From Burkholderiaceae bacterium (GTDB lineage Bacteria; Pseudomonadota; Gammaproteobacteria; Burkholderiales; WYBJ01): a stretch of 53,201 nt of DNA. Shown here one piece after another: positions 34,058 through 42,402 of this stretch. The notes under the pieces were generated by a model. That model worked only from the letters and a program-made list of their open reading frames with translations. It made no database searches and was not told the DNA's origin. The DNA is taken from assembly GCA_011525945.1 (NCBI GenBank), contig WYBJ01000034.1:1-53201 (forward strand), given 5' to 3'. The position numbers were made by a program, and so were the translations under genes. Every line of letters starts with the position of its first letter. Within the stretch, counting starts at the first letter, position 1.

Positions 34058-34558
34058 TCAGTTGATGAAGATGAAGCCCCCGGCGGCGGGATCGAAATCG
34101 ATCGTCAGTACCCTGCCGGCCGCGAGTGTGAGCTTGCGGCTGGCGTCGTAGTCGAAGCCCGGCTGTGGCGAGTCCGACAGGCGTGCGCGAATGTGGTGCG
34201 CGCCGGCCGGGACCTCGATGCGGCGGTAAATGGTGGAACGACCGTCGCGCGCGAACCCCGAGGGTTGCGCCACGACCCGGGTGAGCGTGTCGTCGATCTC
34301 GATCTCGAGCGTGACGGGTGCGCGTGCGCGCGGGCACACGAGCGGTGCGCGCATGTTCGGAGCGAGCTTGGCGAGCTCCTCGGGCGTGCGCTTGCGGCAC
34401 GGTTGTTCAGGCTGTGCGGCATGGCTCACGGTGACGCGGATCAGTGCCGCGTCGGGGGCGAGCTGCCGGTACTCGGGACGCGTCGAGAAATAGCCGATGA
34501 CGCCAAGGAAGAGTGCGTAGAGCAGCACCTGAGCGCCGATGCGAACGGTGGTCTTCAT
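34058..34558 (-). CDS. membrane-anchored protein of unknown function in the oxidase operon
   Basis: The 166-residue protein starts at ATG 34558, overlapping the preceding stop in an ATGA arrangement, so it is translationally coupled. It has one N-terminal transmembrane helix (QVLLYALFLGVIGYFS) followed by an extracytoplasmic domain with two cysteines (QPC... and LVCPR) and alternating beta-strands (VTLEIEIDDTLT, YRRIEVPAGAHHIRARL, RVLTIDFD). The strand pattern suggests a small beta-sandwich. I do not recognise the family. Its position between the electron-transfer fusion and the divergent subunit I suggests an assembly or accessory subunit. Confidence 0.7.
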   Translation of the reverse strand: MKTTVRIGAQVLLYALFLGVIGYFSTRPEYRQLAPDAALIRVTVSHAAQPEQPCRKRTPEELAKLAPNMRAPLVCPRARAPVTLEIEIDDTLTRVVAQPSGFARDGRSTIYRRIEVPAGAHHIRARLSDSPQPGFDYDASRKLTLAAGRVLTIDFDPAAGGFIFIN

Positions 34559-36489
34559 GCGCGTCCCCCGAGGCGCACCAGCTCGGGCGCCAAGCGCCGA
34601 GGCCGCGGCGCGGGAGTGAACGCATCCGAGAAGCAGTCGTGCTCGGACAGCCCGCGCGCGACAAAAGCCGGATGCGCACTCTGGATCATCGCCACAGAGC
34701 CGCAGGCGTAGACCTGGTGACCGGCAAGGTCGGGGTAATCGGCGAGGATCGCATCGTGTACCAGGCCGGTGCGCCCGTGCCATTCGTCCTCGGGATGCGG
34801 TTCGGACAACACCGGGATGAAGGTGAAATTCGGATGCTCGCGCGCCCAGCGCTCGGGCAGCTCGCGCAGATACAGATCGGCGAGGGTGCGCGTGCCCCAA
34901 TAAAGGACCATGCGGCGCTTCACGCCGGCGTGGAAGGCGTGTTCGAGCATGCTCTTGACCGGCGCAAACCCGGTGGCGCCGGCAACGAAGATCACCGGCT
35001 TGTCGCCCTCCTCGCGCAGGAAGAACGCACCGAGCGGCCCTTCGAAGCGCAGCGCATCGCCGGTCTTCATCACGTTGAACACGTGCTCGCTGTAGCGCCC
35101 GCCCGGAATCGCGCGGATATGCAGCTCGATCATGCCATGCTCGTGCGGAGGATTGGCAAAGGAGTAGCTTCGCCGCTCGCCGTCGTCGAGCAGTATGTTC
35201 ACGTACTGGCCGGCATAGAATTCCGGCACGCCGCCTTCGACATCGAGCAGGATGCGCATCACGTCGGGGGCGAGCCGGTCCATGCGCGCGACGCGGGCAA
35301 GACAGGTACGAATCTCCACCCGATCCGGAGCTTGCGCCGGCTCGTACTCGATCTCGACGTCCGACAGGGGCGTGGCGCTGCACAGCAGGATGCGTCCGGC
35401 TTTGCGCTCGGTGGCCGTGAGCGCGTCTTCCTGGTATGCGCCGTGATCGACGCGCCCGGACAGCAAGGTCGCCTTGCACAGCCCGCAGCCGCCGTAGCGG
35501 CACTCGTAAGCAACCGGCAGTGAGGCGCGCAGCGCCGCTTCCAGCAAGCGTTCGCTCGCGCGCACCGGCACGATCCGGTTGTCGGGATGGGCGAGCATGT
35601 GGAAGCCGCCTGCCCTTGAGCGCTTGGGTGGCAGCCACGGCGCGGCGAAGACGAGAAACGCCCCGGCGCCAAGCACGACCCAGAGCAGCGCCGGGCCCCA
35701 TTCGTAGAGTGCCGCCAGCGCCCAGAGGTAGAACCAGTCAAGGCCGATGGGGGATACCGCCGAGGTCAGATCGGCCGCACCGCCCTCGCTTACGACCGGC
35801 CTGACCAGGGCCAGCAGCACCATGCCCACACTCGTCCCCACGGCCAGCGCCTGGGGCGGTAGCGTGCGCGCCCCGGCGACACGCTGGGTGTGAATCCACA
35901 TGAGCGCCAGCACCGAAAGCGGCAGGCCGATATGCATGAACGAAAGCAGCGACCAGAGCCTGTCATTGAGCCCGCCCTGCGCAATGAAATTGCGGATGAG
36001 TGCGCCGTCGAATACGGGCAGCCAGTCGAGCAACTCGGCGCTTGCGATCACGACGAATTGCGCGAGCCGGTCCCATGGCAGCATGAAGCCGTTGACGCCG
36101 GTTACATACAGCAGGCCGAGCACGATCGCGCCCGTGATCCAGGACATGCTGCGGAAGCCGCGGTGGTGGTCGAACACGAAGTGGCGCGCGAGGTGCAGGC
36201 TCGCCACCAGCACCAGCGCATCGGAAGCGTAGCGATGCACGCTGCGCATGATGCCGCCGAGCCACCACTGACCGAGCGTCAAGTGCTCGACCGATCGGTA
36301 GGCTTCATTGATGCCGGTGCGAAAGAAGACATAGAGATAAAGACCGCTCGCGACCACGACCCAGAACAGCCACCAGGCGAGCGTGCCGAGGTGGTAGAGC
36401 GGGTTCAGGTGTTCGCCGAAGGCGCGGTTCAGGACTGCGTCGGCGTGCTGGAAAAGCGCCGCACCGGCGCGTTGTATGCGTTTCAACAT
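34555..36489 (-). CDS. fusion of cytochrome b (N-terminal type), 2Fe-2S ferredoxin and FAD/NAD(P)H reductase
   Basis: The start at 36489 (MLKRIQRAG) gives 644 residues. Residues 1-285 are a cytochrome b/b6-like membrane domain with two bis-His heme pairs at the canonical 14-residue spacing (H85/H99 and H186/H200). Residues 295-380 are a plant-type ferredoxin with C330-x4-C335-x2-C338-x31-C370. Residues 385-625 are a ferredoxin-reductase module with the flavin motif RRSYSFANPP and the nucleotide motif VAGATGFAPVKS. Electrons could pass NAD(P)H to FAD to 2Fe-2S to b hemes, then to quinone or directly to the neighbouring subunit I. Each part is a known family; this single-chain arrangement is uncommon. 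Confidence 0.85.
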   Translation of the reverse strand: MLKRIQRAGAALFQHADAVLNRAFGEHLNPLYHLGTLAWWLFWVVVASGLYLYVFFRTGINEAYRSVEHLTLGQWWLGGIMRSVHRYASDALVLVASLHLARHFVFDHHRGFRSMSWITGAIVLGLLYVTGVNGFMLPWDRLAQFVVIASAELLDWLPVFDGALIRNFIAQGGLNDRLWSLLSFMHIGLPLSVLALMWIHTQRVAGARTLPPQALAVGTSVGMVLLALVRPVVSEGGAADLTSAVSPIGLDWFYLWALAALYEWGPALLWVVLGAGAFLVFAAPWLPPKRSRAGGFHMLAHPDNRIVPVRASERLLEAALRASLPVAYECRYGGCGLCKATLLSGRVDHGAYQEDALTATERKAGRILLCSATPLSDVEIEYEPAQAPDRVEIRTCLARVARMDRLAPDVMRILLDVEGGVPEFYAGQYVNILLDDGERRSYSFANPPHEHGMIELHIRAIPGGRYSEHVFNVMKTGDALRFEGPLGAFFLREEGDKPVIFVAGATGFAPVKSMLEHAFHAGVKRRMVLYWGTRTLADLYLRELPERWAREHPNFTFIPVLSEPHPEDEWHGRTGLVHDAILADYPDLAGHQVYACGSVAMIQSAHPAFVARGLSEHDCFSDAFTPAPRPRRLAPELVRLGGRA

Positions 36490-36537
36490 GACTCTACTGC
36501 CGCTGCAAAAATGGGATGACGAGTTGCTTCTCGACGA

Positions 36538-36553
36538 GTGGATACCCATCCAC
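36538..36553 (-). other. intercistronic hairpin before the cytochrome b fusion gene
   Basis: GTGGAT-accc-ATCCAC forms a perfect 6-bp stem in the 121-base gap between sco and the cytochrome b fusion gene. There is no T-run after it on the minus strand, so it is more likely a processing or stability element than a terminator. Confidence 0.3.
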
Positions 36554-36610
36554 CGCGTGGAGGGCCCGGGATCGACGCAACGATGGTGTGACGCGCATTG
36601 CGCAGCCTCG

Positions 36611-37408
36611 CTAGCGCTGCGCGCGCCGGCGCCGGCGCTCGCGCCACACGAACCATCCGAGCGCGATCGTCACGACACCGAAGGAGACGACCTCGCCGAT
36701 GATCGTCGTCTTGAACCGATACTTGTTCGTGCGCGGATCGTACACGGTGCACAGGATGCGCACGCGATCGATGAAATCCGCCACGCCGCGAGGCAGCGGC
36801 GTGCCCTCGATCAGCTCCTTCAGCGGGTCGGTCAGCCGCTGCACCGGAATGTCGCCGTAAACCTGGCGGTAGATGCGCCCGGCCGCGTCGACCACTGTCA
36901 CCTGCGCAAGATGGTCGAACCCCCACGCAGTGCGCACGTAGGAGAAACCGAATTCGGCCAGGAGCCGCTCGAGCTCGCCCTGCTGCGGCGAGACGAAATC
37001 CCACCCCGGTATGTCGAGCCCGAAGCGGCGCGCGTGGTCGCGCATCGCTTCGGGCGTATCGTGCGGCAGGTTGAATCCGATCGAGACGACGTGAAAATCG
37101 TCGGCCCCGACCACCGAGCGCGCGGCGCGCACCGCGTCGGCGATCTGCCGCGTCGTCACCGGACACGCTGCGGTGCAGCCGGTGTAGATGAAACTCACGA
37201 TGAGCGGCTTGCCGCGATAATCGGCAAGCCGGATCTGACGCTTACCCGCCGCGGTGAAGGTGTAGTCGCCGAGCTTGCGCCCGATCGCCGCCTGACTTGC
37301 GGCCATGGCCGTATCAGGATCGAGCCGCGCCTCGGCCGCTGCGTTGGTGATGCCGGTTGCAAGCGCAGCCAGCAGCAGCCATCGGGGCAGCGAGCCCGGC
37401 GCGTGCAT
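36611..37408 (-). CDS. SCO1/SenC-family copper chaperone with C-terminal membrane helix
   Basis: The 265-residue protein has a signal peptide (LPRWLLLAALATGITNAAA), then a thioredoxin-fold Sco domain with the copper-binding C-x3-C motif (TGCTAACP) and the third ligand His in WGFDHLAQ. A C-terminal transmembrane helix ends in an Arg cluster (WRERRRRRAQR). Sco proteins deliver copper to the CuA site, matching the CuA subunit II two genes earlier in the operon. Its ATG at 37408 overlaps the ctaB stop by one base (TGATG), so the two are coupled. Confidence 0.85.
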   Translation of the reverse strand: MHAPGSLPRWLLLAALATGITNAAAEARLDPDTAMAASQAAIGRKLGDYTFTAAGKRQIRLADYRGKPLIVSFIYTGCTAACPVTTRQIADAVRAARSVVGADDFHVVSIGFNLPHDTPEAMRDHARRFGLDIPGWDFVSPQQGELERLLAEFGFSYVRTAWGFDHLAQVTVVDAAGRIYRQVYGDIPVQRLTDPLKELIEGTPLPRGVADFIDRVRILCTVYDPRTNKYRFKTTIIGEVVSFGVVTIALGWFVWRERRRRRAQR

Positions 37409-38313
37409 CAAGCGAGCGCCCGATCGACGAGCGCGGCCAGGAGCAGCAGCGACAGTTGAGCGAGCGAAGCGTGGAAGTTCACGCGCGCCTCGTGCGCGCC
37501 AGGCCGCAGCACGAGCCGCACGCTGGTCGTGATAAAGAGCGCTCCCCCCGCAATCGCGCCGATCCCGTACACCGGCCCCATGCCGTAGCCGAGGGGAACC
37601 AGCGCGAGCAGCGAGAGCGCAACCGTGTGCCCGAGGATCACGCGCGCGCAACGCGCATCCCCGATCAGGACCGGGAGCATGGGCACACCGGCACGCGTGT
37701 AGTCGTCGCGGCACGCTATGGCAAGGCTCCAGAAGTGCGGCGGCGTCCACAGGAACAGCACCGCGGCAAGCAGCGCCGGCGCGGGCGCGAGCTCCGAGGG
37801 GGTGACCGCCGCCGCGCCGGCGAGCACGGCGAAACTGCCGGCAAGCCCGCCCACGACGATGTTCGCCCAGGTGCGGCGCTTGAGCCAGGCGGTGTAGACG
37901 ATCGCATACACGAAAGCGCCGAGAAACACATAGACCGCCGCCAGCGTGTTCGCGACCGCCGCGGCCGCGGCAACCGAAGCGAGCAGCACGACGCCAAGCA
38001 GCCCGAGGAAAGCACGGCTCGGCATGAGCGTTCCGGCAGCGAAGGCGCGGCTACGCGTGCGGCTCATGAGGCGGTCGAGATCGCGCTCGTAGTACTGGTT
38101 GAAGCCTCCGGCGGCCGCGGCGGCAGCCGTGACCGCGAGCACCAGCACGATGAGCGCACCGGCGCCCGGCCACGGACCGGGCGTTACCGCCGCACCCGCT
38201 GCGGCGGTAACGCCGATCACCACGCCGATGCGCAGCTTGAACAGATCCAGCACGAGCCGGGCGCCGATGCGCGCCGGCGGCTGGGCCGCCAAGGGATCCA
38301 CGACGGCGCTCAC
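37408..38313 (-). CDS. ctaB: protoheme IX farnesyltransferase (heme O synthase)
   Basis: The GTG start at 38313 overlaps the preceding subunit I stop (GTGA) and gives 301 residues; the ATG at 38418 lies inside that gene and adds unrelated sequence. UbiA-family prenyltransferase motifs are present: NQYYERDLDRLMSRTRSR in the first loop and CRDDYTRAGVPMLPV in the second, with about eight to nine helices. CtaB adds the farnesyl group that converts heme B to heme O. Its presence implies that the enzymes of this operon use heme O or a derivative rather than only heme B. Confidence 0.9.
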   Translation of the reverse strand: MSAVVDPLAAQPPARIGARLVLDLFKLRIGVVIGVTAAAGAAVTPGPWPGAGALIVLVLAVTAAAAAAGGFNQYYERDLDRLMSRTRSRAFAAGTLMPSRAFLGLLGVVLLASVAAAAAVANTLAAVYVFLGAFVYAIVYTAWLKRRTWANIVVGGLAGSFAVLAGAAAVTPSELAPAPALLAAVLFLWTPPHFWSLAIACRDDYTRAGVPMLPVLIGDARCARVILGHTVALSLLALVPLGYGMGPVYGIGAIAGGALFITTSVRLVLRPGAHEARVNFHASLAQLSLLLLAALVDRALA

Positions 38314-40031
38314 TTCAGCGGCCACACGGTGGCGAGGTACTTCCAATTCACGAAGTAGTACAGGATGAAGGAGGCGAGAAACACCACCGCCAGGGTAAAC
38401 GTTCCCGGCGCCGCCCACGCGTGATGCGCCGCGCTGCCGTGCGCCTGCAGCGCCACGCCCGACGGCTGCATCGCCGGTGCATAGCCTTCACGCATGCGCA
38501 CGCGCTCGAAGCCCGGGGTCTCGATGCGCTTGCCGAGGAACACCGAGTGCACCACGATCAGCACGTACATCGCGCCGCCCACGACCGCGAGCACGCCGCC
38601 GATCGATGCGAGCCCCATCATGAGATACGCCGCCCCCGGAAACTCGTAGCCCATGGGATTGCCCGAGAAGCTGATATCCCAGTGCCGGCGCGGCACGCCG
38701 AGCGTCCCCGCGCCCATCATGAACAGGGCGAGCATCGTCATACCGATACCGAAGATGTAAGGCTGCCATTGCGCCATCTTGGTGAAGCTCACTTCGCGGC
38801 GGAAGATCGCCGGCAGCACGAAATACGTGATGGCCATGAACGCGAGCGTCGTTCCGATCACAACGGTGGCATGGAAGTGACCGGGCACGTAGATGGTGTT
38901 GTGCATGATGATGTTGAGCTGCTCGGTGCCGAGAATCACGCCCGAGATGCCGCCAAGGAAGCCGAAACCTACCAGCGACATGAACATGCCCGAGAACACC
39001 GGATTGCCCCATGGCGCCTTGCGCAACCATTCGAACAGTCCGCGCGTGTAGCCCTTTTTGCGCTGCGCGACTTCGATCGCGCCGGGGACGGTAAGCCCGT
39101 GCACCATCGAGGCGAGCACCGCGAGATAGATCGCGTAGCTGGTGTTGAGGATCTTCCAGTTCGACGTGAGCCCCGGATCGGTGAGCAGGTGGTGCGCGCT
39201 CGCGATCGTGATGAACAGGATGTAGAGCAGGAACGCCATCCGGCTCACCTTCTCGCTCATCGGCTTGGCGCCGAAGATGATCGCGGCGACCGTGTACCAG
39301 ACGGCAACGTGAGCCGAGACGTTGATCTGCTGCGCGGAGTGGCCGAACGCCCAGTATATCGTGCGGTACATGAGCGAATCGACCGAATCGACCAGTCCTA
39401 TCGACCACATGAACGTGGGGATGAGAATGATCGCGCCGCTTGCGATGGTGAAAACGGCGATGATGGCCGCCGTCAGCGCACCGAACGTGACCAGCGGCAC
39501 CGAGCCGTTATAGGTGCGCTCTTCCTTGGCGATGACGAGCGTGCCGAAGAATACGAAGCACGCGATGAGCGCACCCACCGCGAACAGGATGAGCCCCAGA
39601 TAGAAGGTCGGATGCGCGGGCATCGGCACGTAGGAGGTGAACATGACGCTCGAGTCGCCACGGAACACGGCGTAGTTGTTCATCAGGGCGCCCAGCACCA
39701 TCAGCCAGAACGCGAACCAGGCCACTCGCGGTGTCGCGAGCCGGCAGCCGAGCAACAGCGAGCTGCCGAAATACAGGATCGCCACCTCGAAGAAGATGAT
39801 CCAGTAGATGAGCATGTTGAGGCCGTGCGCCGTGAGCAGCAGGTAGAACCAGTCGGGCGGCAGCAGGTGCACCGCCGGCCAGCGTGTGAGCGTGATGAGG
39901 AGCGCCAGTACGCCGCCCACGGCGAGCGAGACCACGGCCGCGACCGCGTTGGCCTTGATGAGCGCCTCGGTGGGCTCGTGCACCTTGAGCCCCGTCATCG
40001 GGCAGGCGCGGAACATCCGGTTCAATGCCAT
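38310..40031 (-). CDS. heme-copper oxidase-type subunit I with Gln at the active-site Tyr position
   Basis: The 573-residue, about 13-14-helix protein starts at ATG 40031 behind GGAGGAAGG. Ligands are complete: H69 (TAHGLNMLIYW), copper ligand H231 in helix 6, H280-H281 (SAHHLLTD), and the HFH pair H385/H387 (YVPGHFHATV). In oxygen-reducing A- and B-family enzymes the helix 6 histidine is followed at +4 by the cross-linked tyrosine (GHPxxY). Here the sequence is GHSAQQ, giving Gln235. Loss of that tyrosine is the recognised mark of NO-reductase branches of the superfamily. From memory, Gln is described for a bNOR-type lineage, but I cannot verify that here. It is followed by ctaB and sco and preceded by its CuA subunit. 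Confidence 0.85.
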   Translation of the reverse strand: MALNRMFRACPMTGLKVHEPTEALIKANAVAAVVSLAVGGVLALLITLTRWPAVHLLPPDWFYLLLTAHGLNMLIYWIIFFEVAILYFGSSLLLGCRLATPRVAWFAFWLMVLGALMNNYAVFRGDSSVMFTSYVPMPAHPTFYLGLILFAVGALIACFVFFGTLVIAKEERTYNGSVPLVTFGALTAAIIAVFTIASGAIILIPTFMWSIGLVDSVDSLMYRTIYWAFGHSAQQINVSAHVAVWYTVAAIIFGAKPMSEKVSRMAFLLYILFITIASAHHLLTDPGLTSNWKILNTSYAIYLAVLASMVHGLTVPGAIEVAQRKKGYTRGLFEWLRKAPWGNPVFSGMFMSLVGFGFLGGISGVILGTEQLNIIMHNTIYVPGHFHATVVIGTTLAFMAITYFVLPAIFRREVSFTKMAQWQPYIFGIGMTMLALFMMGAGTLGVPRRHWDISFSGNPMGYEFPGAAYLMMGLASIGGVLAVVGGAMYVLIVVHSVFLGKRIETPGFERVRMREGYAPAMQPSGVALQAHGSAAHHAWAAPGTFTLAVVFLASFILYYFVNWKYLATVWPLK

Positions 40032-40044
40032 GTGCCTTCCTCCC

Positions 40045-40590
40045 TCACTTCTTCACGACGTACAACTTCGCCGCCATGGTATGGTGGTTGATGCCGCAGT
40101 ATTCGTTGCAGATGATGGAGTACGTGCCCGCGCGATTGGGCTGCACCTGCAGGATGTGTTCGTAGCCCGGATGCACCTGTATGTTGATGTTCTCGGGCTG
40201 CAGCGAGAATCCGTGCAGCCAGTCGAGCGACATCAGGTGCAGGCGGTAGGTCTGGCCTTCTTCCAGTTCGAGCAGCGGCCACCATTGCCACAGGCGCGCA
40301 ACCAGGTAGACGTCGCTTCCCGCCGGCGGGCGCACGACTGGGATCGCCTGCTCGGTCTCCTCGCGCACCTTGTATTTGTCCACCATCGCCTGCGCCTTGG
40401 CCGTGAACAGCTCGGGCGTGGAGCGATACGCCTCGTTAGCGAGATTCTGTTTTCCGAAGATGTGCCAGTACGGCATCATGATGAACATGAACAAGCACCA
40501 CACGAACGCGATCAGGATCCAGGTGATCTCGATCGGCGCGATCGGCTCCTTCCACCACACGCGCTCCTCAGGCGGCTGAATTGCACTCAT
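40045..40590 (-). CDS. CuA-containing subunit II (short, ba3-like)
   Basis: The 181-residue protein has one transmembrane helix (ITWILIAFVWCLFMFIMM) and a cupredoxin domain. CuA ligands are complete: H126 (DWLHGFSL), then C161-x3-C165-x3-H169-x2-M172 in CNEYCGINHHTM. A single helix and short length resemble ba3-type oxidases and CuA-type NO reductases rather than aa3 enzymes. It would accept electrons from a soluble cytochrome c or cupredoxin. It lies 13 bases before its subunit I and 21 bases after the small first gene. Confidence 0.9.
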   Translation of the reverse strand: MSAIQPPEERVWWKEPIAPIEITWILIAFVWCLFMFIMMPYWHIFGKQNLANEAYRSTPELFTAKAQAMVDKYKVREETEQAIPVVRPPAGSDVYLVARLWQWWPLLELEEGQTYRLHLMSLDWLHGFSLQPENINIQVHPGYEHILQVQPNRAGTYSIICNEYCGINHHTMAAKLYVVKK

Positions 40591-40611
40591 TCGTATGCTC
40601 CCTTTCCTCTC

Positions 40612-40809
40612 TTACTTGGCGATCGGAATGCCGACGATCTCCATCACGCCCCAGATGACGTAGAGCACGGTCGGCACCACCACGCCGAGAAACAGCAGGA
40701 TGAAGGGGTTGTCGAGCAGATGCTGCATGGCGGGTATCGCTTCATCCTCGATGTCTTCGTGCGAGCCCGCGGCGGGTCCCTTGGCATTGTTTCGAGCGAC
40801 TTCGGACAC
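40612..40809 (-). CDS. single-helix small subunit, first gene of the oxidase operon
   Basis: The 65-residue protein starts at GTG 40809, preceded by GGAGG five bases away; no in-frame ATG fits. An acidic N-terminus (SHEDIEDEAI) leads to a single membrane helix (NPFILLFLGVVVPTVLYVIW). Small one-helix subunits (IIa/CbaD-like) accompany ba3-type oxidases, and this is the likely equivalent. The assignment rests on size, topology and position. Confidence 0.65.
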   Translation of the reverse strand: MSEVARNNAKGPAAGSHEDIEDEAIPAMQHLLDNPFILLFLGVVVPTVLYVIWGVMEIVGIPIAK

Positions 40810-40848
40810 GACATCCTCCAGATCACGAACGGCGTTAGGGTGGGCCTC

Positions 40849-40890
40849 AATCTAACCCGCGACACCGCTCGCGCCCTTCATCCAGGTTAA
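40849..40890 (-). promoter_or_regulatory. NNR/FNR-like promoter of the nine-gene oxidase operon
   Basis: On the minus strand TTAAC-CTGG-ATGAA (40890-40877) resembles FNR/NNR boxes, and TAGATT (40854-40849) lies 30-35 bases from its centre. That predicts transcription from about 40842, giving a 33-base leader to the GTG at 40809. The core ACCTGGATnAAGGGCGC and the -10 spacing are repeated before the MmgE/PrpD gene. Three of the ten box positions differ from the TTGAT/ATCAA consensus. Confidence 0.6.
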
Positions 40891-40914
40891 GGGTGTTGGC
40901 TGCGCGGCCGCGAA

Positions 40915-40959
40915 GCTTGATCGGAGTTCAAGCGCGACGCGAGCGGTTGCGGTAACCGC
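40915..40959 (-). terminator. two inverted repeats downstream of the acyl-CoA dehydrogenase gene
   Basis: GCTTGA-N7-TCAAGC (40915-40933) and GCGGTT-gcggt-AACCGC (40943-40959) lie just past the stop of the acyl-CoA dehydrogenase gene and before the operon promoter. Neither has a T-run, so termination is only possible. The first could also be an operator. Confidence 0.3.
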
Positions 40960-40978
40960 GCACGCGGCGCGGGTATGC

Positions 40979-42190
40979 CTACCAGATGCCGATCAGCGGC
41001 GCGGACTTGCGCGTGTAGCCTGTCAGGGCTTCGGTGATCCGGTAGCGGGTCGGGAACGGAAACGAGATGTGCTTCTGCACGAGCGCATCGCGCACGTACT
41101 TCTCGATCGGCATGCCGGCGATGACGCCCATGCCGCCGAAGAGCTCCATTCCCTGCTCGGTCAGGCGCTGCACGGCACGGCCGGTGAATGCCGCTGCCAT
41201 ATGCTCGTAGGGCTGCCAGTCGGCGTCGCCATCGGCGAACGCCTGCGGATGATCCTTCGCCCAAGCCGCGGTCCAGATCAGGCGCCGCGCGGCCTCGAGG
41301 TTGGTGGCCATGTCGGCGAGGAACAACCCCACCGCCTGGTGCTGGATGATCGGCTTGCCGCCGGCGACGCGCTCCTGCGCGTACTTCAGCGTCTCCTCCA
41401 AGGCGGCGCGCCCCAGACCGAGCGTGAGCGCGGCGATCGTGACGTGGGTGCCGAGATCGGTGCGCCCGGGCGGCGCCGGACCGAGGATATGGTCCTTCGG
41501 CACGCGCACGTCGTCGAAGAAGATCTCGGCATTGTCGCCGACGCGCCGTCCGATCTTGGTCATCGGATGGCGCGTGATCCCCGGCGAGTCGCCTTCGACC
41601 AGAAACGGGCGCGGCCCGGCCTCGGTCTGCGCGATCACCACCAGCAGCTTGGCGAGGTAGCCGACGGTCTGGAAGTTCTTGGCGCCGTTGATGACCCACG
41701 AGCCGTCGGGCTGCTCGAGCGCGCGTGTCTTGAAGCGCACGTTCTGCGGCGTTTCGGTGTAATAGTCGAAGCCGAGGTCGGTATCGGGCTCGTGGATCGC
41801 GACCGTGGTGAAATAGAAGTCATCGTTCAGGAATCTTGGTAGGAAGTAGGCGCGCTGCTCGTCGGTCATGCGCAGCTCGAACCAGTCGCGCGCGCGGCGC
41901 GCGGTCAGCATGTAGTAGTAGGCGGTGCCGATGTCGGCCGCCGCCAGTTCCTCGGCGATGAGGCAGGCGGTGAGGTGATCGGAGGCGCCGGCGCCGCCGT
42001 TTTCCTCCTGCAGCGCGAACGTGCGCAGGCCGAGCTGCGAGCCTTTCCTGAGCACCTCCCACGGAATACGATCCTCCCAGTTGGGCCTGCGATCGAGCTC
42101 CAGCGCGAGCGGCTTGATCTCGTTTTGCGCGAATTCCCGCGCGAGATTGCGGTAGGCGCGCTGTGCGTCGTCGAGTCGGATATCGAACAT
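40979..42190 (-). CDS. acyl-CoA dehydrogenase family protein
   Basis: The 403-residue protein starts at ATG 42190 behind GGAGG. It has the all-alpha N-terminal domain (DDAQRAYRNLAREFA), a central beta domain with flavin-contact segments (VAIHEPDTDLG, WVINGAKNFQT) and a C-terminal helical domain with the family signature MELFGGMGVIAGMPIEKYVRDA. These FAD enzymes oxidise acyl-CoA thioesters and pass electrons to ETF. The substrate is not readable. It is divergent from the MmgE/PrpD gene, and the pair may act in one catabolic pathway. It has no obvious tie to the flanking oxidases except location. Confidence 0.9.
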   Translation of the reverse strand: MFDIRLDDAQRAYRNLAREFAQNEIKPLALELDRRPNWEDRIPWEVLRKGSQLGLRTFALQEENGGAGASDHLTACLIAEELAAADIGTAYYYMLTARRARDWFELRMTDEQRAYFLPRFLNDDFYFTTVAIHEPDTDLGFDYYTETPQNVRFKTRALEQPDGSWVINGAKNFQTVGYLAKLLVVIAQTEAGPRPFLVEGDSPGITRHPMTKIGRRVGDNAEIFFDDVRVPKDHILGPAPPGRTDLGTHVTIAALTLGLGRAALEETLKYAQERVAGGKPIIQHQAVGLFLADMATNLEAARRLIWTAAWAKDHPQAFADGDADWQPYEHMAAAFTGRAVQRLTEQGMELFGGMGVIAGMPIEKYVRDALVQKHISFPFPTRYRITEALTGYTRKSAPLIGIW

Positions 42191-42315
42191 GATGCCTCCG
42201 AGGGACTGGCTTCGATCGGGTGTCGTACGCGAGCGGGCGAATCGATGTCGCCCGCGGTCGCGTCAAGTGCCGTTTTCCGCTCGCGTCTATTACCGCGCAG
42301 CACCGCCGTAATGCT

Positions 42316-42357
42316 TTCACCTGGATTAAGGGCGCACCGGCACGACGCTGCTAGGTT
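42316..42357 (+). promoter_or_regulatory. NNR/FNR-like promoter of the MmgE/PrpD gene
   Basis: TTCAC-CTGG-ATTAA (42316-42329) sits 30-35 bases before TAGGTT (42352-42357), measured from the box centre. It shares 16 of 17 bases (ACCTGGATnAAGGGCGC) and the same -10 spacing with the oxidase operon promoter at 40890-40849. Predicted transcription begins near 42364, 39 bases before the ATG. The shared core argues for the same regulator. Confidence 0.5.
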
Positions 42358-42402
42358 TCCAAGTCCGCGCGACGCGGGACTCGAGACAGAAGGGGCATAC
42401 AC

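Noticed and set aside
37357..40091. Long plus-strand frames opposite ctaB and subunit I
   Set aside because: Their translations are His/Arg/Asp-rich without domains; the minus strand encodes clear membrane proteins.
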